From positions 1-5,896 of the forward strand of contig JAUWLN010000108.1 of the NCBI GenBank assembly GCA_030613665.1: 5,896 nt of DNA, written 5' to 3'. Each line of letters begins with the position of its first letter. Position 1 is the stretch's first letter. The translations under genes were made by a program, and so were the position numbers. This document shows positions 1-5,889 of the stretch, piece by piece. The stretch comes from Dehalococcoidia bacterium. Lineage in GTDB: Bacteria > Chloroflexota > Dehalococcoidia > Dehalococcoidales > RBG-16-60-22. The notes under the pieces are model-generated. The model searched no databases. It was not told where the DNA came from and saw only the letters and a list, made by a program, of their open reading frames with translations.

Positions 1-598
1 CCTTTCTGGTCAGGTCAGTATCGATGAAACCGGGAAGAATGGCATTAACCTGGATGTTGTCCTTTGCCCAGGCATTTGCCATACAGCGTCCCATCTGCAC
101 AATACCACCCTTGCTTGTCGAGTAAAGCATCACTTTGGCCGCGCCGAAGATGGAGGTCATAGAACCGATGTTGATTATCTTGCCGGCACCGGCGGCTTTC
201 ATCGCCGGATAGACCGCCTGCGAGCAGAGAAAGGCGCTGCGCAGGTTGACATTCAGCACTTCTTCCCATTCATCTACCGCATATTCCTGCGGGAGCTTGC
301 GGATATTGGTGCCGGCATTATTAACCAGGATATCTATCCGCCCGAACTCACCCAGCACCTTTTTCGCCATGTCTTTTACCTGACCCTCTTCCCTGACGTC
401 CATCTTCACCCCGAGCGCCTTCACGCCGAATTCGCCCTGGAGCCCTTTCACCGCCTCGGCCGTTTTGGCATCGTTGCGGGCGGCAATAGCCACGTCGGCC
501 CCCGCCGAGGCCAGCCCGCGCGCTATTCCCAGACCGATGCCCCCGTTCCCCCCGGTCACAATCGCTACCTTGCCCTTTAAATCGAAGAGGTCTTTCAT
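1..598 (-). CDS. Short-chain dehydrogenase/reductase (FabG/gluconate 5-dehydrogenase-like), 3' end beyond window
   Basis: NAD(P)-dependent oxidoreductase of the classical SDR family; 199 residues are visible and the C-terminus runs off the left edge (full members are about 250). Translating the minus strand from ATG 596-598 gives, in order, the dinucleotide-binding TGxxxGxG motif (TGGNGGIG, residues 15-22), NNAG at 93-96, the helix-4 Asn at 118 (NVNL), catalytic Ser146, and Tyr159/Lys163 in YSTSK. The Ser-Tyr spacing of 13 is the same as in FabG. The tail contains the usual PGFIDTDL segment after the active site. The start is set by a strong AGGAGG at 605-610, 6 bases upstream. It is the third gene of the minus-strand catabolic set, 44 bases after the zinc dehydrogenase stop. 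The context (aldolase, MDR) argues for a sugar, polyol or sugar-acid hydroxyl as substrate rather than fatty acid synthesis, but that is inference; SDR substrate cannot be read from these motifs. Confidence 0.93.
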   Translation of the reverse strand, partial: MKDLFDLKGKVAIVTGGNGGIGLGIARGLASAGADVAIAARNDAKTAEAVKGLQGEFGVKALGVKMDVREEGQVKDMAKKVLGEFGRIDILVNNAGTNIRKLPQEYAVDEWEEVLNVNLRSAFLCSQAVYPAMKAAGAGKIINIGSMTSIFGAAKVMLYSTSKGGIVQMGRCMANAWAKDNIQVNAILPGFIDTDLTRK

Positions 599-642
599 TT
601 TTGTCCTCCTTGAACCATGATGATAATTACGCTTTACCTTCG

Positions 643-1695
643 TTATTTCTGCGGCTCAATGATAACTTTGATAGAATCGCCGGCTTCAGCAACCAGATGG
701 AAGCCCGGGCCCGCTTCCGCCAGAGGCAGGCGATGGGTAATCATCTGCCGCACCGGAATAGTGCCTGCCCTGATTATGTCCAGCGCCGTCTGGTAATCGT
801 AAGGGGAGGCACCATAGCTGGTGGTCAGCGTGACATCGGTGCGCCAGAAAACATCGTTTAAAGAAATCGGGATGGATACGCCGGGGTCTGTGGGCGCGAA
901 GAGCAGGACTGTCCCGCCACGTTCCACCGATTGTAATGCCTGGTTGGCCGCCACGGTAGCGCCGGCGCACACTATCACCAGGTCGGCCAGATTACCATCA
1001 TTGACCTCGCGCAATCGGGCCGGTAAATCTTCTTTCGCATGTATGGCGGTATCGGCTCCGAACCGTTTTGCCGCATCCAGCCGAAACTGGTTAATGTCCG
1101 TCGCCACCACCTGACTTGCCCCCAGAGTTCGAGCCAGTTGCAGATGAAGCAGTCCGGCAATACCGCTGCCGATGACGAGCACGCTGTTGCCCGGCTGCAT
1201 TCGTGCTACCCTCTGCCCCCGGAGCACGCAGGCCAGCGGCTCGATAAACGTGGCATCTTCATAAGAAAGCTCATCGGGCAGGCGGAATACGCCCCGCTCA
1301 ACGTTTATGGCCGGCAGGCGCACATACTCCGCAAAGCCTCCGGGGAAAAAGCTGGTCTTTCGCAGCGTGTCGCACATTGTGTGATGGCCCCTCAGGCAGT
1401 AGTAGCAGGTATTACAGGGTACATGGTGCGCCGCCGATACGCGGTCCCCTTCTTTTAAATTCTCTACCCCGCTTCCCACCTCCACAACCTGCGCCCCTAT
1501 CTCATGCCCCAGTATCAATGGTGCTTTGTCCAGCCGATACCACTCCATGACATCGCTGCCGCAGATGCCACTGGCTTCCACCCGCAGGAGCAATTCACCG
1601 GGGCCAATCTTCGGGACGGGCATCTCTTCAATGCGGATATCCCGGTTGTTATACCACACGGCCGCGCGCATGTTCTCTTTGCCCACACCAGTCAT
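643..1695 (-). CDS. Zinc-dependent medium-chain dehydrogenase (sorbitol/threonine dehydrogenase-like)
   Basis: Medium-chain (MDR) alcohol dehydrogenase of about 350 residues, typical length. Catalytic zinc ligands are visible as Cys45 (GICGSD), His64-Glu65 in the GHExxG signature, and Glu152 (IEPLAC). The structural zinc loop has four Cys at 94, 97, 100 and 108. The Rossmann motif is GSGIAG at 176-181 and Asp200 ends the second strand, which favours NAD over NADP. All metal and cofactor residues are intact. The family oxidises secondary alcohols of polyols, sugars or threonine; the exact substrate is not determinable. The ATG at 1693-1695 overlaps the TGA of the aldolase (4 bp), suggesting translational coupling. 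Homologues usually begin at MRAAVWY, which matches an internal ATG at 1669-1671, so the first 8 residues may not be real; neither start has a strong Shine-Dalgarno sequence. It is the middle gene of the minus-strand set. Confidence 0.93.
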   Translation of the reverse strand: MTGVGKENMRAAVWYNNRDIRIEEMPVPKIGPGELLLRVEASGICGSDVMEWYRLDKAPLILGHEIGAQVVEVGSGVENLKEGDRVSAAHHVPCNTCYYCLRGHHTMCDTLRKTSFFPGGFAEYVRLPAINVERGVFRLPDELSYEDATFIEPLACVLRGQRVARMQPGNSVLVIGSGIAGLLHLQLARTLGASQVVATDINQFRLDAAKRFGADTAIHAKEDLPARLREVNDGNLADLVIVCAGATVAANQALQSVERGGTVLLFAPTDPGVSIPISLNDVFWRTDVTLTTSYGASPYDYQTALDIIRAGTIPVRQMITHRLPLAEAGPGFHLVAEAGDSIKVIIEPQK

Positions 1696-2495
1696 GACTT
1701 CTTCGTCCCGCCGGCTTTTTCGCCATCGTATATTTCCTGAGCTTTTTCCGGAGTTGCGTCCTGGTGCACAACGGCACGAATCGCCTTTATCATGGCCACG
1801 GGAAATTCATTCTGCCAGATGTTCCGGCCCAGGTTCACCCCGATGGAGCCTTTTTGCATACCGTCATGGACAAATTCAAAAATTTCCAGTTCCGTATCAA
1901 CCTGGGGGCCGCCCGCCATGACCACCGGGACGGGACAACCTCCGGTTATCTTTTCAAAGTCTTCGCACCAGTAAGTCTTGACCACCCGCGCGCCCAGCTC
2001 AGCAGCGATGCGGCAGGCCAGAGCAAGGTAGCGGGCGTCCCTTTTTTCCATCTCCTTGCCCACCGCCGTAACCGCCATTACCGGGATGCCGTATTTTTCG
2101 CCGTCATCAACCAGCTTCGCCAGGTTCAACAATGATTCCTTCTCATAATCGGAGCCGACGAACACGGAAATGCCCACGGCGGAAACGTTAAGCCGTATAG
2201 CTTCTTCCATCGACGTGGTAATCCCTTCATTGGCCAGGTCTTTGCCCACCATGCTGGTGCCCCCGGACACCCTGAGAATAATCGGCTTGCTATTATTCGG
2301 GTCAACCGATGAGCGCAAAACTCCCCTGGTGACAAAAAGGGCATCAGCATAAGGCAGGAGAGGCTCAATAGTCTTACCCGGCTCTTCCAGTTTGCGCGTC
2401 GGTCCCTGGAAGTAGCCGTGGTCAATTGGCAAGAACAGAGTATGCCCATCGGGCTGGATTAACTGTGCCAGACGATTCGCCATTCCCCATTCCAT
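1692..2495 (-). CDS. LsrF-like class I (Schiff-base) aldolase, DeoC/LacD family
   Basis: A 267-residue TIM-barrel aldolase strongly resembling LsrF, the 3-hydroxy-5-phosphonooxypentane-2,4-dione thiolase of autoinducer-2 breakdown, and the archaeal-type class I fructose-bisphosphate aldolases. Visible landmarks: IDHGYFQGPT at 24-33, VTRGVLRS at 55-62, the probable Schiff-base Lys173 in VVKTYW, the CPVPVVMAGG strand at 187-196, and a phosphate-binding GRNIWQ at 223-228. LsrF has about 30 more N-terminal residues; here the protein starts at the family's (D/E)WGM segment. The start ATG 2493-2495 is supported by AGGAG at 2504-2508 with an 8-base spacer and by a promoter just upstream. It is the first gene of the minus-strand set and probably performs the carbon-carbon cleavage step on a phosphorylated keto intermediate. 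None of the other lsr genes are present in the window, so an AI-2 role is not supported; a sugar or sugar-acid aldolase or thiolase is equally possible. Confidence 0.9.
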   Translation of the reverse strand: MEWGMANRLAQLIQPDGHTLFLPIDHGYFQGPTRKLEEPGKTIEPLLPYADALFVTRGVLRSSVDPNNSKPIILRVSGGTSMVGKDLANEGITTSMEEAIRLNVSAVGISVFVGSDYEKESLLNLAKLVDDGEKYGIPVMAVTAVGKEMEKRDARYLALACRIAAELGARVVKTYWCEDFEKITGGCPVPVVMAGGPQVDTELEIFEFVHDGMQKGSIGVNLGRNIWQNEFPVAMIKAIRAVVHQDATPEKAQEIYDGEKAGGTKKS

Positions 2496-2534
2496 ATCAC
2501 GTTCTCCTTTCCATATCAGCGATGCGGTCTCTTT

Positions 2535-2563
2535 AATTTATTTAACAGACGCTTATTTGTCAA
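2535..2563 (-). promoter_or_regulatory. Sigma70-like promoter for the aldolase-MDR-SDR set
   Basis: On the minus strand the -35 hexamer TTGACA (2563-2558) is followed by a 17-base spacer and a TAAATT -10 (2540-2535, 4 of 6 consensus). Transcription would start near 2528, giving a short leader of about 33 bases that contains the AGGAG site of the aldolase. The perfect -35, the optimal spacing and the position make this a good candidate; it was read by eye only. Confidence 0.6.
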
Positions 2564-2583
2564 CCGATAACTACGTTTGACAA
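2557..2583. promoter_or_regulatory. Inverted repeat between divergent promoters, candidate operator
   Basis: The two half-sites read TTGTCAAnCG and CGnTTGACAA around a 7-base centre, so 9 bases per arm are matched symmetrically over 27 bp. The arms contain the -35 hexamers of both divergent promoters. Symmetry extends past the hexamers (one base outward and a CG inward), which two chance -35 boxes would not require. This suggests a dimeric repressor or activator site serving both directions. No regulator gene lies in the window, so the binding protein is unknown. Confidence 0.5.
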
Positions 2584-2605
2584 GCACGCGCAAAGAAATT
2601 AACAT
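2577..2605 (+). promoter_or_regulatory. Sigma70-like promoter for the ApnO-like dehydrogenase
   Basis: A perfect -35 TTGACA (2577-2582), 17-base spacer and -10 TAACAT (2600-2605, 4 of 6 consensus) point rightward toward the gene starting at 2672. Expected start of transcription is about 2612, leaving a leader of about 60 bases ending in the AAAGGAG ribosome binding site at 2658-2664. It lies back to back with the minus-strand promoter, with only 13 bases between the two -35 boxes. Confidence 0.6.
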
Positions 2606-2671
2606 TACATTTGGCATATAGAAACGTATCGGGAGCAAATCTGCGTTTAACAAAGAGAAAGGAGCAGCAAT

Positions 2672-3511
2672 ATGAGCACAATTGCATTGATGGGAGCGGG
2701 CGGTAAGATGGGTCTACGTATTGCCGGCAAACTGAAGGACAATGCCGACTATAAAACACTGTACGTTGAGATAAGCGATGCCGGTAAAGCCGACCTGGCG
2801 GAGCTTGGTCTTTCGGCGACACCGCAGGATGAGGCGCTCCAGCAGGCTGATGTTGTTATCCTCGCTCTGCCGGATAAGCTCATCGGCAAAATATGCAACG
2901 ACATCGTCCCCAAGGTCAAGAGCGGCACCATGGTAATGGGCTTGGACCCGGCAGCGGGGTATGCCGGAGTTTTACCGGAGCGAGAAGATATCAGCTACTT
3001 CATCAGCCATCCCTGCCACCCGCCGATGTTTGGCGAGGAAACGGACCCGGAGGCGCTGCGCGACTGGTTCGGCGGGGTCAAGGCAAATCAGAACATCGTC
3101 TGTTCACTGCACCACGGCCCGGAAGAAGACTACGCCAAGGGAGAGGCAATCGCCCGAATCATCTTTGCCCCCGTGCTGCGCGCTCACCACATCACCACCG
3201 AGCAGATGGCAGTGCTAGAGCCAGCACTGGTTGAGACCCTGGCTTTGACCTGCTTTATGGTTATTCACGAAGCCATGGAAGAGGCTATCAAGATGGGGCT
3301 TCCCAAGCAGGCGGTACTTGACTTCCTTCTCGGTCACATCCGTACCACGGTGGCCATTGTGTGGGATTTCGCCGGCGCCCCTGTTTCCGACGGCGCCAAA
3401 TTAGCCGCCACCCAAGCGATGGGACAGATTTTCCAGCCCGACTGGAAAAAGATTCTGAAAATTGAAAATATAAAAAAGAGCGTCAAGGATATTACCGGAG
3501 CGATATCTTAA
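2672..3511 (+). CDS. NAD-dependent dehydrogenase/oxidoisomerase of the PGDH_C (D-apionate oxidoisomerase-like) group
   Basis: A complete 279-residue protein with an N-terminal Rossmann domain: IALMGAGGKMG at 4-14 is the glycine-rich loop, and Glu33 (YVEIS) at the end of the second strand suggests NAD preference. VVILALPD at 61-68 is the next strand and loop, as in 6-phosphogluconate and beta-hydroxyacid dehydrogenases. HPCHPP at 113-118 and the helical C-terminal half (EQMAVLEPALVET, 177-189; LDFLLGHI, 216-223) recall, from memory, the group containing ApnO, which converts D-apionate to 3-oxo-isoapionate. Start ATG is fixed by AAAGGAG at 2658-2664 with a 7-base spacer. It is transcribed divergently from the aldolase set and probably co-regulated with it through the shared inverted repeat. 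The catalytic class is fairly secure; D-apionate as the substrate is not, because no other recognisable apionate-pathway gene (kinase, decarboxylase, transcarboxylase) is in the window. Confidence 0.88.
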   Translation: MSTIALMGAGGKMGLRIAGKLKDNADYKTLYVEISDAGKADLAELGLSATPQDEALQQADVVILALPDKLIGKICNDIVPKVKSGTMVMGLDPAAGYAGVLPEREDISYFISHPCHPPMFGEETDPEALRDWFGGVKANQNIVCSLHHGPEEDYAKGEAIARIIFAPVLRAHHITTEQMAVLEPALVETLALTCFMVIHEAMEEAIKMGLPKQAVLDFLLGHIRTTVAIVWDFAGAPVSDGAKLAATQAMGQIFQPDWKKILKIENIKKSVKDITGAIS

Positions 3512-3525
3512 CCGGAAGCGGTCAA
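3508..3525. terminator. Weak hairpin between convergent genes, possible bidirectional terminator
   Basis: TTAACCG, a GAAG loop and CGGTCAA form a 7-bp stem with one mismatch, overlapping the TAA of the plus-strand dehydrogenase and lying 18 bases past the radical SAM stop. It sits where a shared terminator is expected between convergent genes, but there is no T-run on either side, so intrinsic termination is doubtful. Confidence 0.2.
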
Positions 3526-3542
3526 GCCACAATAGCTCGAAA

Positions 3543-4490
3543 TCACCGCTGCCGCGGCCGATAGCTCTTTGGCAGTCTCCTGAAATAGGTGAGTGCCCCT
3601 TTTAAGGTCCGGGTGATTTCCCGCGGCCCGAAAATTAACTGTCTCAGCTTCATCAGCAGGTACCGGGGGCGGAGGTAATATTCTCGATTGGCCCGCAGGC
3701 AGAACGCCTCCACGGCCCCGGCGGGAAGTCCTGGTATATTGAGCACGCTGCGGTACATGCCGCCCTCGTCTGCCCAATCGGCAAAGTTATCGGCAGCAAG
3801 GTAGCCATTTTCACTTGCCCATCGATAGGCTTCCGTTCCCGGATAAACGAGCAGCGGGAAAAATTGCATCGTATCGCAGTTCAATTCCCTGGCCATTTCC
3901 AGGCTCTTCGCCATCGTCTCCGTTGTTTCTCCGGGATTGCCTATTATGAAGCAGCCGTGAACCAGCAGCCCTGCCTTTCCGGCATCGCGCACGAATTGCC
4001 TTATCTGCGCCACCGTTATCCCTTTCTGCATCCGGTTTAGCGATTCCTGGTCGGCGCTCTCAAACCCGACGGTGACCAGCCGGCAGCCGGCTTTTTTCAT
4101 CTGCCGCATCGTCTCCAGTTCCAGATCGACCCGCACGTTGCAGTACCACTTTACCTTTATCCCCCGCTCGATTATTTGCCGGCATATTTCCTTAGTTCTC
4201 TCCGGGTCAACGGTGAACGTATCATCCTCAATGCCGATTTCCTTAACTTCGGGTAGATTTTCCGTTATCCATTGAAACTCATCGACCACGCTGGCAGCGC
4301 TGCGCGGTCGGTACTGGCAACTGTGAAAAGTCTGCGGATAGACGCAGAAAAAGCACTTATACGGGCAACCGCGACCGGTAATAATCATAGCCATGGGGTA
4401 GTTGGCCGCCGCAAAATAATAGTCGCGAACATCGAGGTGCCGCTTGTAGACCTCGCTGACAAAGGGCAGCTCATCGACGTTCTCAATCAA
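3543..4490 (-). CDS. Radical SAM half of a frameshifted B12-binding radical SAM protein
   Basis: This is the C-terminal portion, 315 residues if read from a TTG at 4488-4490. It has the iron-sulfur cluster motif CxxxCxxC as Cys42, Cys46 and Cys49 (GCPYKCFFC), then GIEDDTF at 86-92, GFES at 142-145 (SAM-binding region) and GNPGET at 184-189, followed by a C-terminal region rich in Arg and Tyr. It lacks a cobalamin domain, which is encoded immediately upstream in another frame. The TTG start has no Shine-Dalgarno sequence, and the frame is open just upstream (PRALIENVDELPF), so this is best read as the continuation of the upstream reading frame rather than a separate gene. Joined, the protein would be about 486 residues, normal for the family. 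Such enzymes use SAM plus cobalamin for methylation or other radical modification of lipids, polyketides, glycans or other small molecules; the substrate is unknown. Confidence 0.87.
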   Translation of the reverse strand: MIENVDELPFVSEVYKRHLDVRDYYFAAANYPMAMIITGRGCPYKCFFCVYPQTFHSCQYRPRSAASVVDEFQWITENLPEVKEIGIEDDTFTVDPERTKEICRQIIERGIKVKWYCNVRVDLELETMRQMKKAGCRLVTVGFESADQESLNRMQKGITVAQIRQFVRDAGKAGLLVHGCFIIGNPGETTETMAKSLEMARELNCDTMQFFPLLVYPGTEAYRWASENGYLAADNFADWADEGGMYRSVLNIPGLPAGAVEAFCLRANREYYLRPRYLLMKLRQLIFGPREITRTLKGALTYFRRLPKSYRPRQR

Positions 4491-5004
4491 CGCACGGGGG
4501 CCGGTTATGGACTATTTCACCATCTTTCCTGAAAACAAGCCCGTCTATTGTTCTTAAATCCCCTTTTTTCTCCAGGCAGATGGCGAGGTCGCGTATGGTA
4601 TAGTCATACTCGCCGACGGCGATGGCATCCACTCTTTCACTCAGTTTAAGCGTCTCCTCCGGCAGTGCCGAGGGGTGGGTACCTACGAGAATCACGAGCG
4701 AGGCGGGGAATTTTTCCCTGAGCTGTTCGGCTACCTTCACATCGCTGTAAATGCTCGGCGTGCTGGTATCGACCACAATGAGCTGCGGAGGCTCATTTTT
4801 TATGCGTTCAATAACATCATCAACGGAAAGTCCCTGTGCCGGAGCGTCAACGAGCTGGACTGAAAAACCTTTTTGCTCCAGGACTCCGGCGGCATAGGCG
4901 AGCCAGAAAGGGTAGTATATCGTCCCGCCGAGAGTAACCGCCGGGCTGCGCGACGTTCTGGAGAACCTGCCCTTAAAGGGAGGATTCAATATCAGGACAT
5001 TCAC
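4483..5004 (-). CDS. B12-binding half of a frameshifted B12-binding radical SAM protein
   Basis: A 173-residue cobalamin-binding Rossmann-like domain. It begins with a strand NVLILNPPF (2-10), has YYPFWLAYAAGVLEQKG (30-46) and VDDVIERI (61-68), the loop GTHPSALPEE (108-117) typical of the B12 domain of this family, and VGEYDYTI (130-137) before the linker. Translation starts at GTG 5002-5004, which overlaps the TGA of the upstream glycosyltransferase by 4 bp, so it is probably coupled. The frame ends at TGA 4483-4485 after an out-of-frame tail of PCVD. The linker HNRP should continue as RALIENVDELPF, which is exactly what the next frame encodes. It therefore forms the N-terminal part of the same protein as the radical SAM segment and is not a free-standing B12 protein. 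The position next to a GT2 gene suggests a role in cell-surface glycan or lipid modification (inference). Confidence 0.87.
   Translation of the reverse strand: MNVLILNPPFKGRFSRTSRSPAVTLGGTIYYPFWLAYAAGVLEQKGFSVQLVDAPAQGLSVDDVIERIKNEPPQLIVVDTSTPSIYSDVKVAEQLREKFPASLVILVGTHPSALPEETLKLSERVDAIAVGEYDYTIRDLAICLEKKGDLRTIDGLVFRKDGEIVHNRPPCVD
4496..4500. other. Frameshift site: C5 (G5 on plus strand) run splitting the radical SAM gene
   Basis: On the coding (minus) strand the sequence reads CGG CCC CCG TGC in the B12-domain frame. Removing one C gives CGG CCC CGT GCG TTG, that is Arg-Pro-Arg-Ala-Leu, which joins the two frames without other change. The lesion is thus one extra base in this run. It could be a real inactivating insertion, a +1 ribosomal frameshift at CCC-C, or a base-calling or assembly error. 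Confidence 0.85.
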
Positions 5005-5855
5005 TTTGGCTGTTCCCCTGCTGGCCCGGGCATTTTACGCGGCAGAAACACCTCTTTCCAGAACCCGACGGTATAGCAAAGGTGCTCAAGGGCAAAGACG
5101 ACCGGAACGGTAATCAGATACCTGATATTTTTCTCTTTAATGGCAAAATACAGACCGTGCAGCCCGACCATAACCAGATATAATCCGATAATGGCCACCA
5201 GAATCCAGCGGCTGGCGAGCAGTGTCAGCAGAAGCAGTGGCGCCAGCAGCGGCGGCAGCACCGGCCAGTCCCACACGCCGCACTCCTTCCTCCAGCCTCC
5301 GTAGCGATACATGTTCCTGGCAAACTCCTTCAATCCGCGGCTGTGGTCGTGAAGTACGGCGGCATCTCTGACGTAACGCAGCTTGCCCGATTTCAGCAGC
5401 CTCGCGTTCAGCTCTGTTTCATCAGCACCGGACAGGTCAGGGTCAAAGCCGCCAGCCCGTAACAGGTCACTCCTGCGATACAGGCTGTTGCACCCGCTGA
5501 TGCTTTTCACGAAGCGCTCTGAAAACGAAGCCCCACCCTGCACAGAACGACCGCTGCCCAGAAAGGTGGCCGCGGCCAGGTTAATGGAATTAGTCCATAT
5601 CCCCCTGCCGACGTTCTGTATTCCGCCGCCAACACCGACTATGCCTTCCCCAAAACCAGCAACCAGGTTTTTCAACCAGTCCTTGCCGGGAATGCAGTCG
5701 CCGTCGGTGAAAGCGAGGTATTCACCCTCAGCCTGCTCCACGCCAATCTGTCGGGCAGCACCGGCAGTCCCGGCTGCGCCCGCACCGGTACCGGCACCAA
5801 CCCCATGGACAGCCATAATTATCTCCCTGGTGGTAGCGGTTATTGTCGCCGGCAT
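5001..5855 (-). CDS. Family 2 glycosyltransferase with C-terminal membrane helices, N-terminus replaced
   Basis: Inverting-type GT2 enzyme; recognisable sequence begins near residue 33 (GAARQIGVEQAEGEYLAF). DGD at 51-53 is the metal- and nucleotide-binding DxD motif, SGCNSLYRRSDL at 120-131 and GADETEL at 143-149 are the acceptor and catalytic-base region, and HDHSRGLKEF at 169-178 follows. Hydrophobic stretches at about 197-237 and 246-263 suggest two or three membrane helices, so it acts at the cytoplasmic membrane on a lipid-linked or polymer acceptor. A normal GT2 has roughly 80 more residues before DxD, including the first strand and the Asp of the DGS(T)D nucleotide site; here they are absent and the first 32 residues are Gly/Ala/Thr-rich and unlike the family. 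The open start is ATG 5853-5855; ATG 5814-5816 with an upstream GGGAG is an alternative. Its TGA overlaps the GTG of the B12/radical SAM gene. Likely non-functional as it stands. Confidence 0.8.
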   Translation of the reverse strand: MPATITATTREIIMAVHGVGAGTGAGAAGTAGAARQIGVEQAEGEYLAFTDGDCIPGKDWLKNLVAGFGEGIVGVGGGIQNVGRGIWTNSINLAAATFLGSGRSVQGGASFSERFVKSISGCNSLYRRSDLLRAGGFDPDLSGADETELNARLLKSGKLRYVRDAAVLHDHSRGLKEFARNMYRYGGWRKECGVWDWPVLPPLLAPLLLLTLLASRWILVAIIGLYLVMVGLHGLYFAIKEKNIRYLITVPVVFALEHLCYTVGFWKEVFLPRKMPGPAGEQPK

Positions 5856-5889
5856 AATCGTCTGGAACTACGGTTTCCGTACCTATTAA
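5755..5889 (+). pseudogene. 3' fragment of an unidentified membrane-anchored protein: Pro/Ala linker plus one TM helix
   Basis: From about 5755 the plus strand encodes 44 residues: a Pro/Ala/Val linker (PAVPAAPAPVPAPTPWT) followed by an uninterrupted hydrophobic helix (AIIISLVVAVIVAGIIVW), a short polar tail NYGFRTY and TAA at 5887-5889. A proline-rich linker ending in Trp-Thr before a single C-terminal helix is a common design for surface or sensor proteins anchored at the C-terminus. The frame continues open leftward, but there it is antisense to good glycosyltransferase sequence, so only this part is credible. The boundary is approximate. The protein family cannot be named. It could also be chance, but it is far more protein-like than the opposite-strand reading of the same bases. 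Confidence 0.45.

Noticed and set aside
601..1740. Several plus-strand open frames across 601-1740
   Set aside because: They are antisense to the well-supported zinc dehydrogenase, have no family motifs and lack ribosome binding sites.
1526..2352. Plus-strand open frames opposite the aldolase
   Set aside because: Composition is that of reverse-complemented coding sequence; the minus strand carries a clear LsrF-like protein.
2541..2652. Direct repeat TTTAACA at 2541-2547 and 2646-2652 flanking the divergent promoters
   Set aside because: Seven bases in an AT-rich intergenic region is not significant, and there is no inverted-repeat or transposase context to suggest an insertion.
2893..3234. 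Alternative plus-strand frames inside the ApnO-like gene
   Set aside because: Arg/Pro/His-rich out-of-frame translations of a GC-rich gene; no motifs and no start signals.
3517..3550. AGCGGT...ACCGCT inverted repeat after the dehydrogenase stop
   Set aside because: Six-base arms with a 22-base loop and no T-run; expected by chance in GC-rich DNA.
4488..4490. TTG as a true start of a separate radical SAM gene
   Set aside because: No Shine-Dalgarno upstream, and the frame continues upstream with family-like residues that complete the linker from the B12 domain.
5383..5754. Plus-strand open frame continuing left of the transmembrane segment
   Set aside because: This part is antisense to recognisable GT2 sequence (DxD motif, catalytic region) and looks like a shadow; only the portion from about 5755 is credible.
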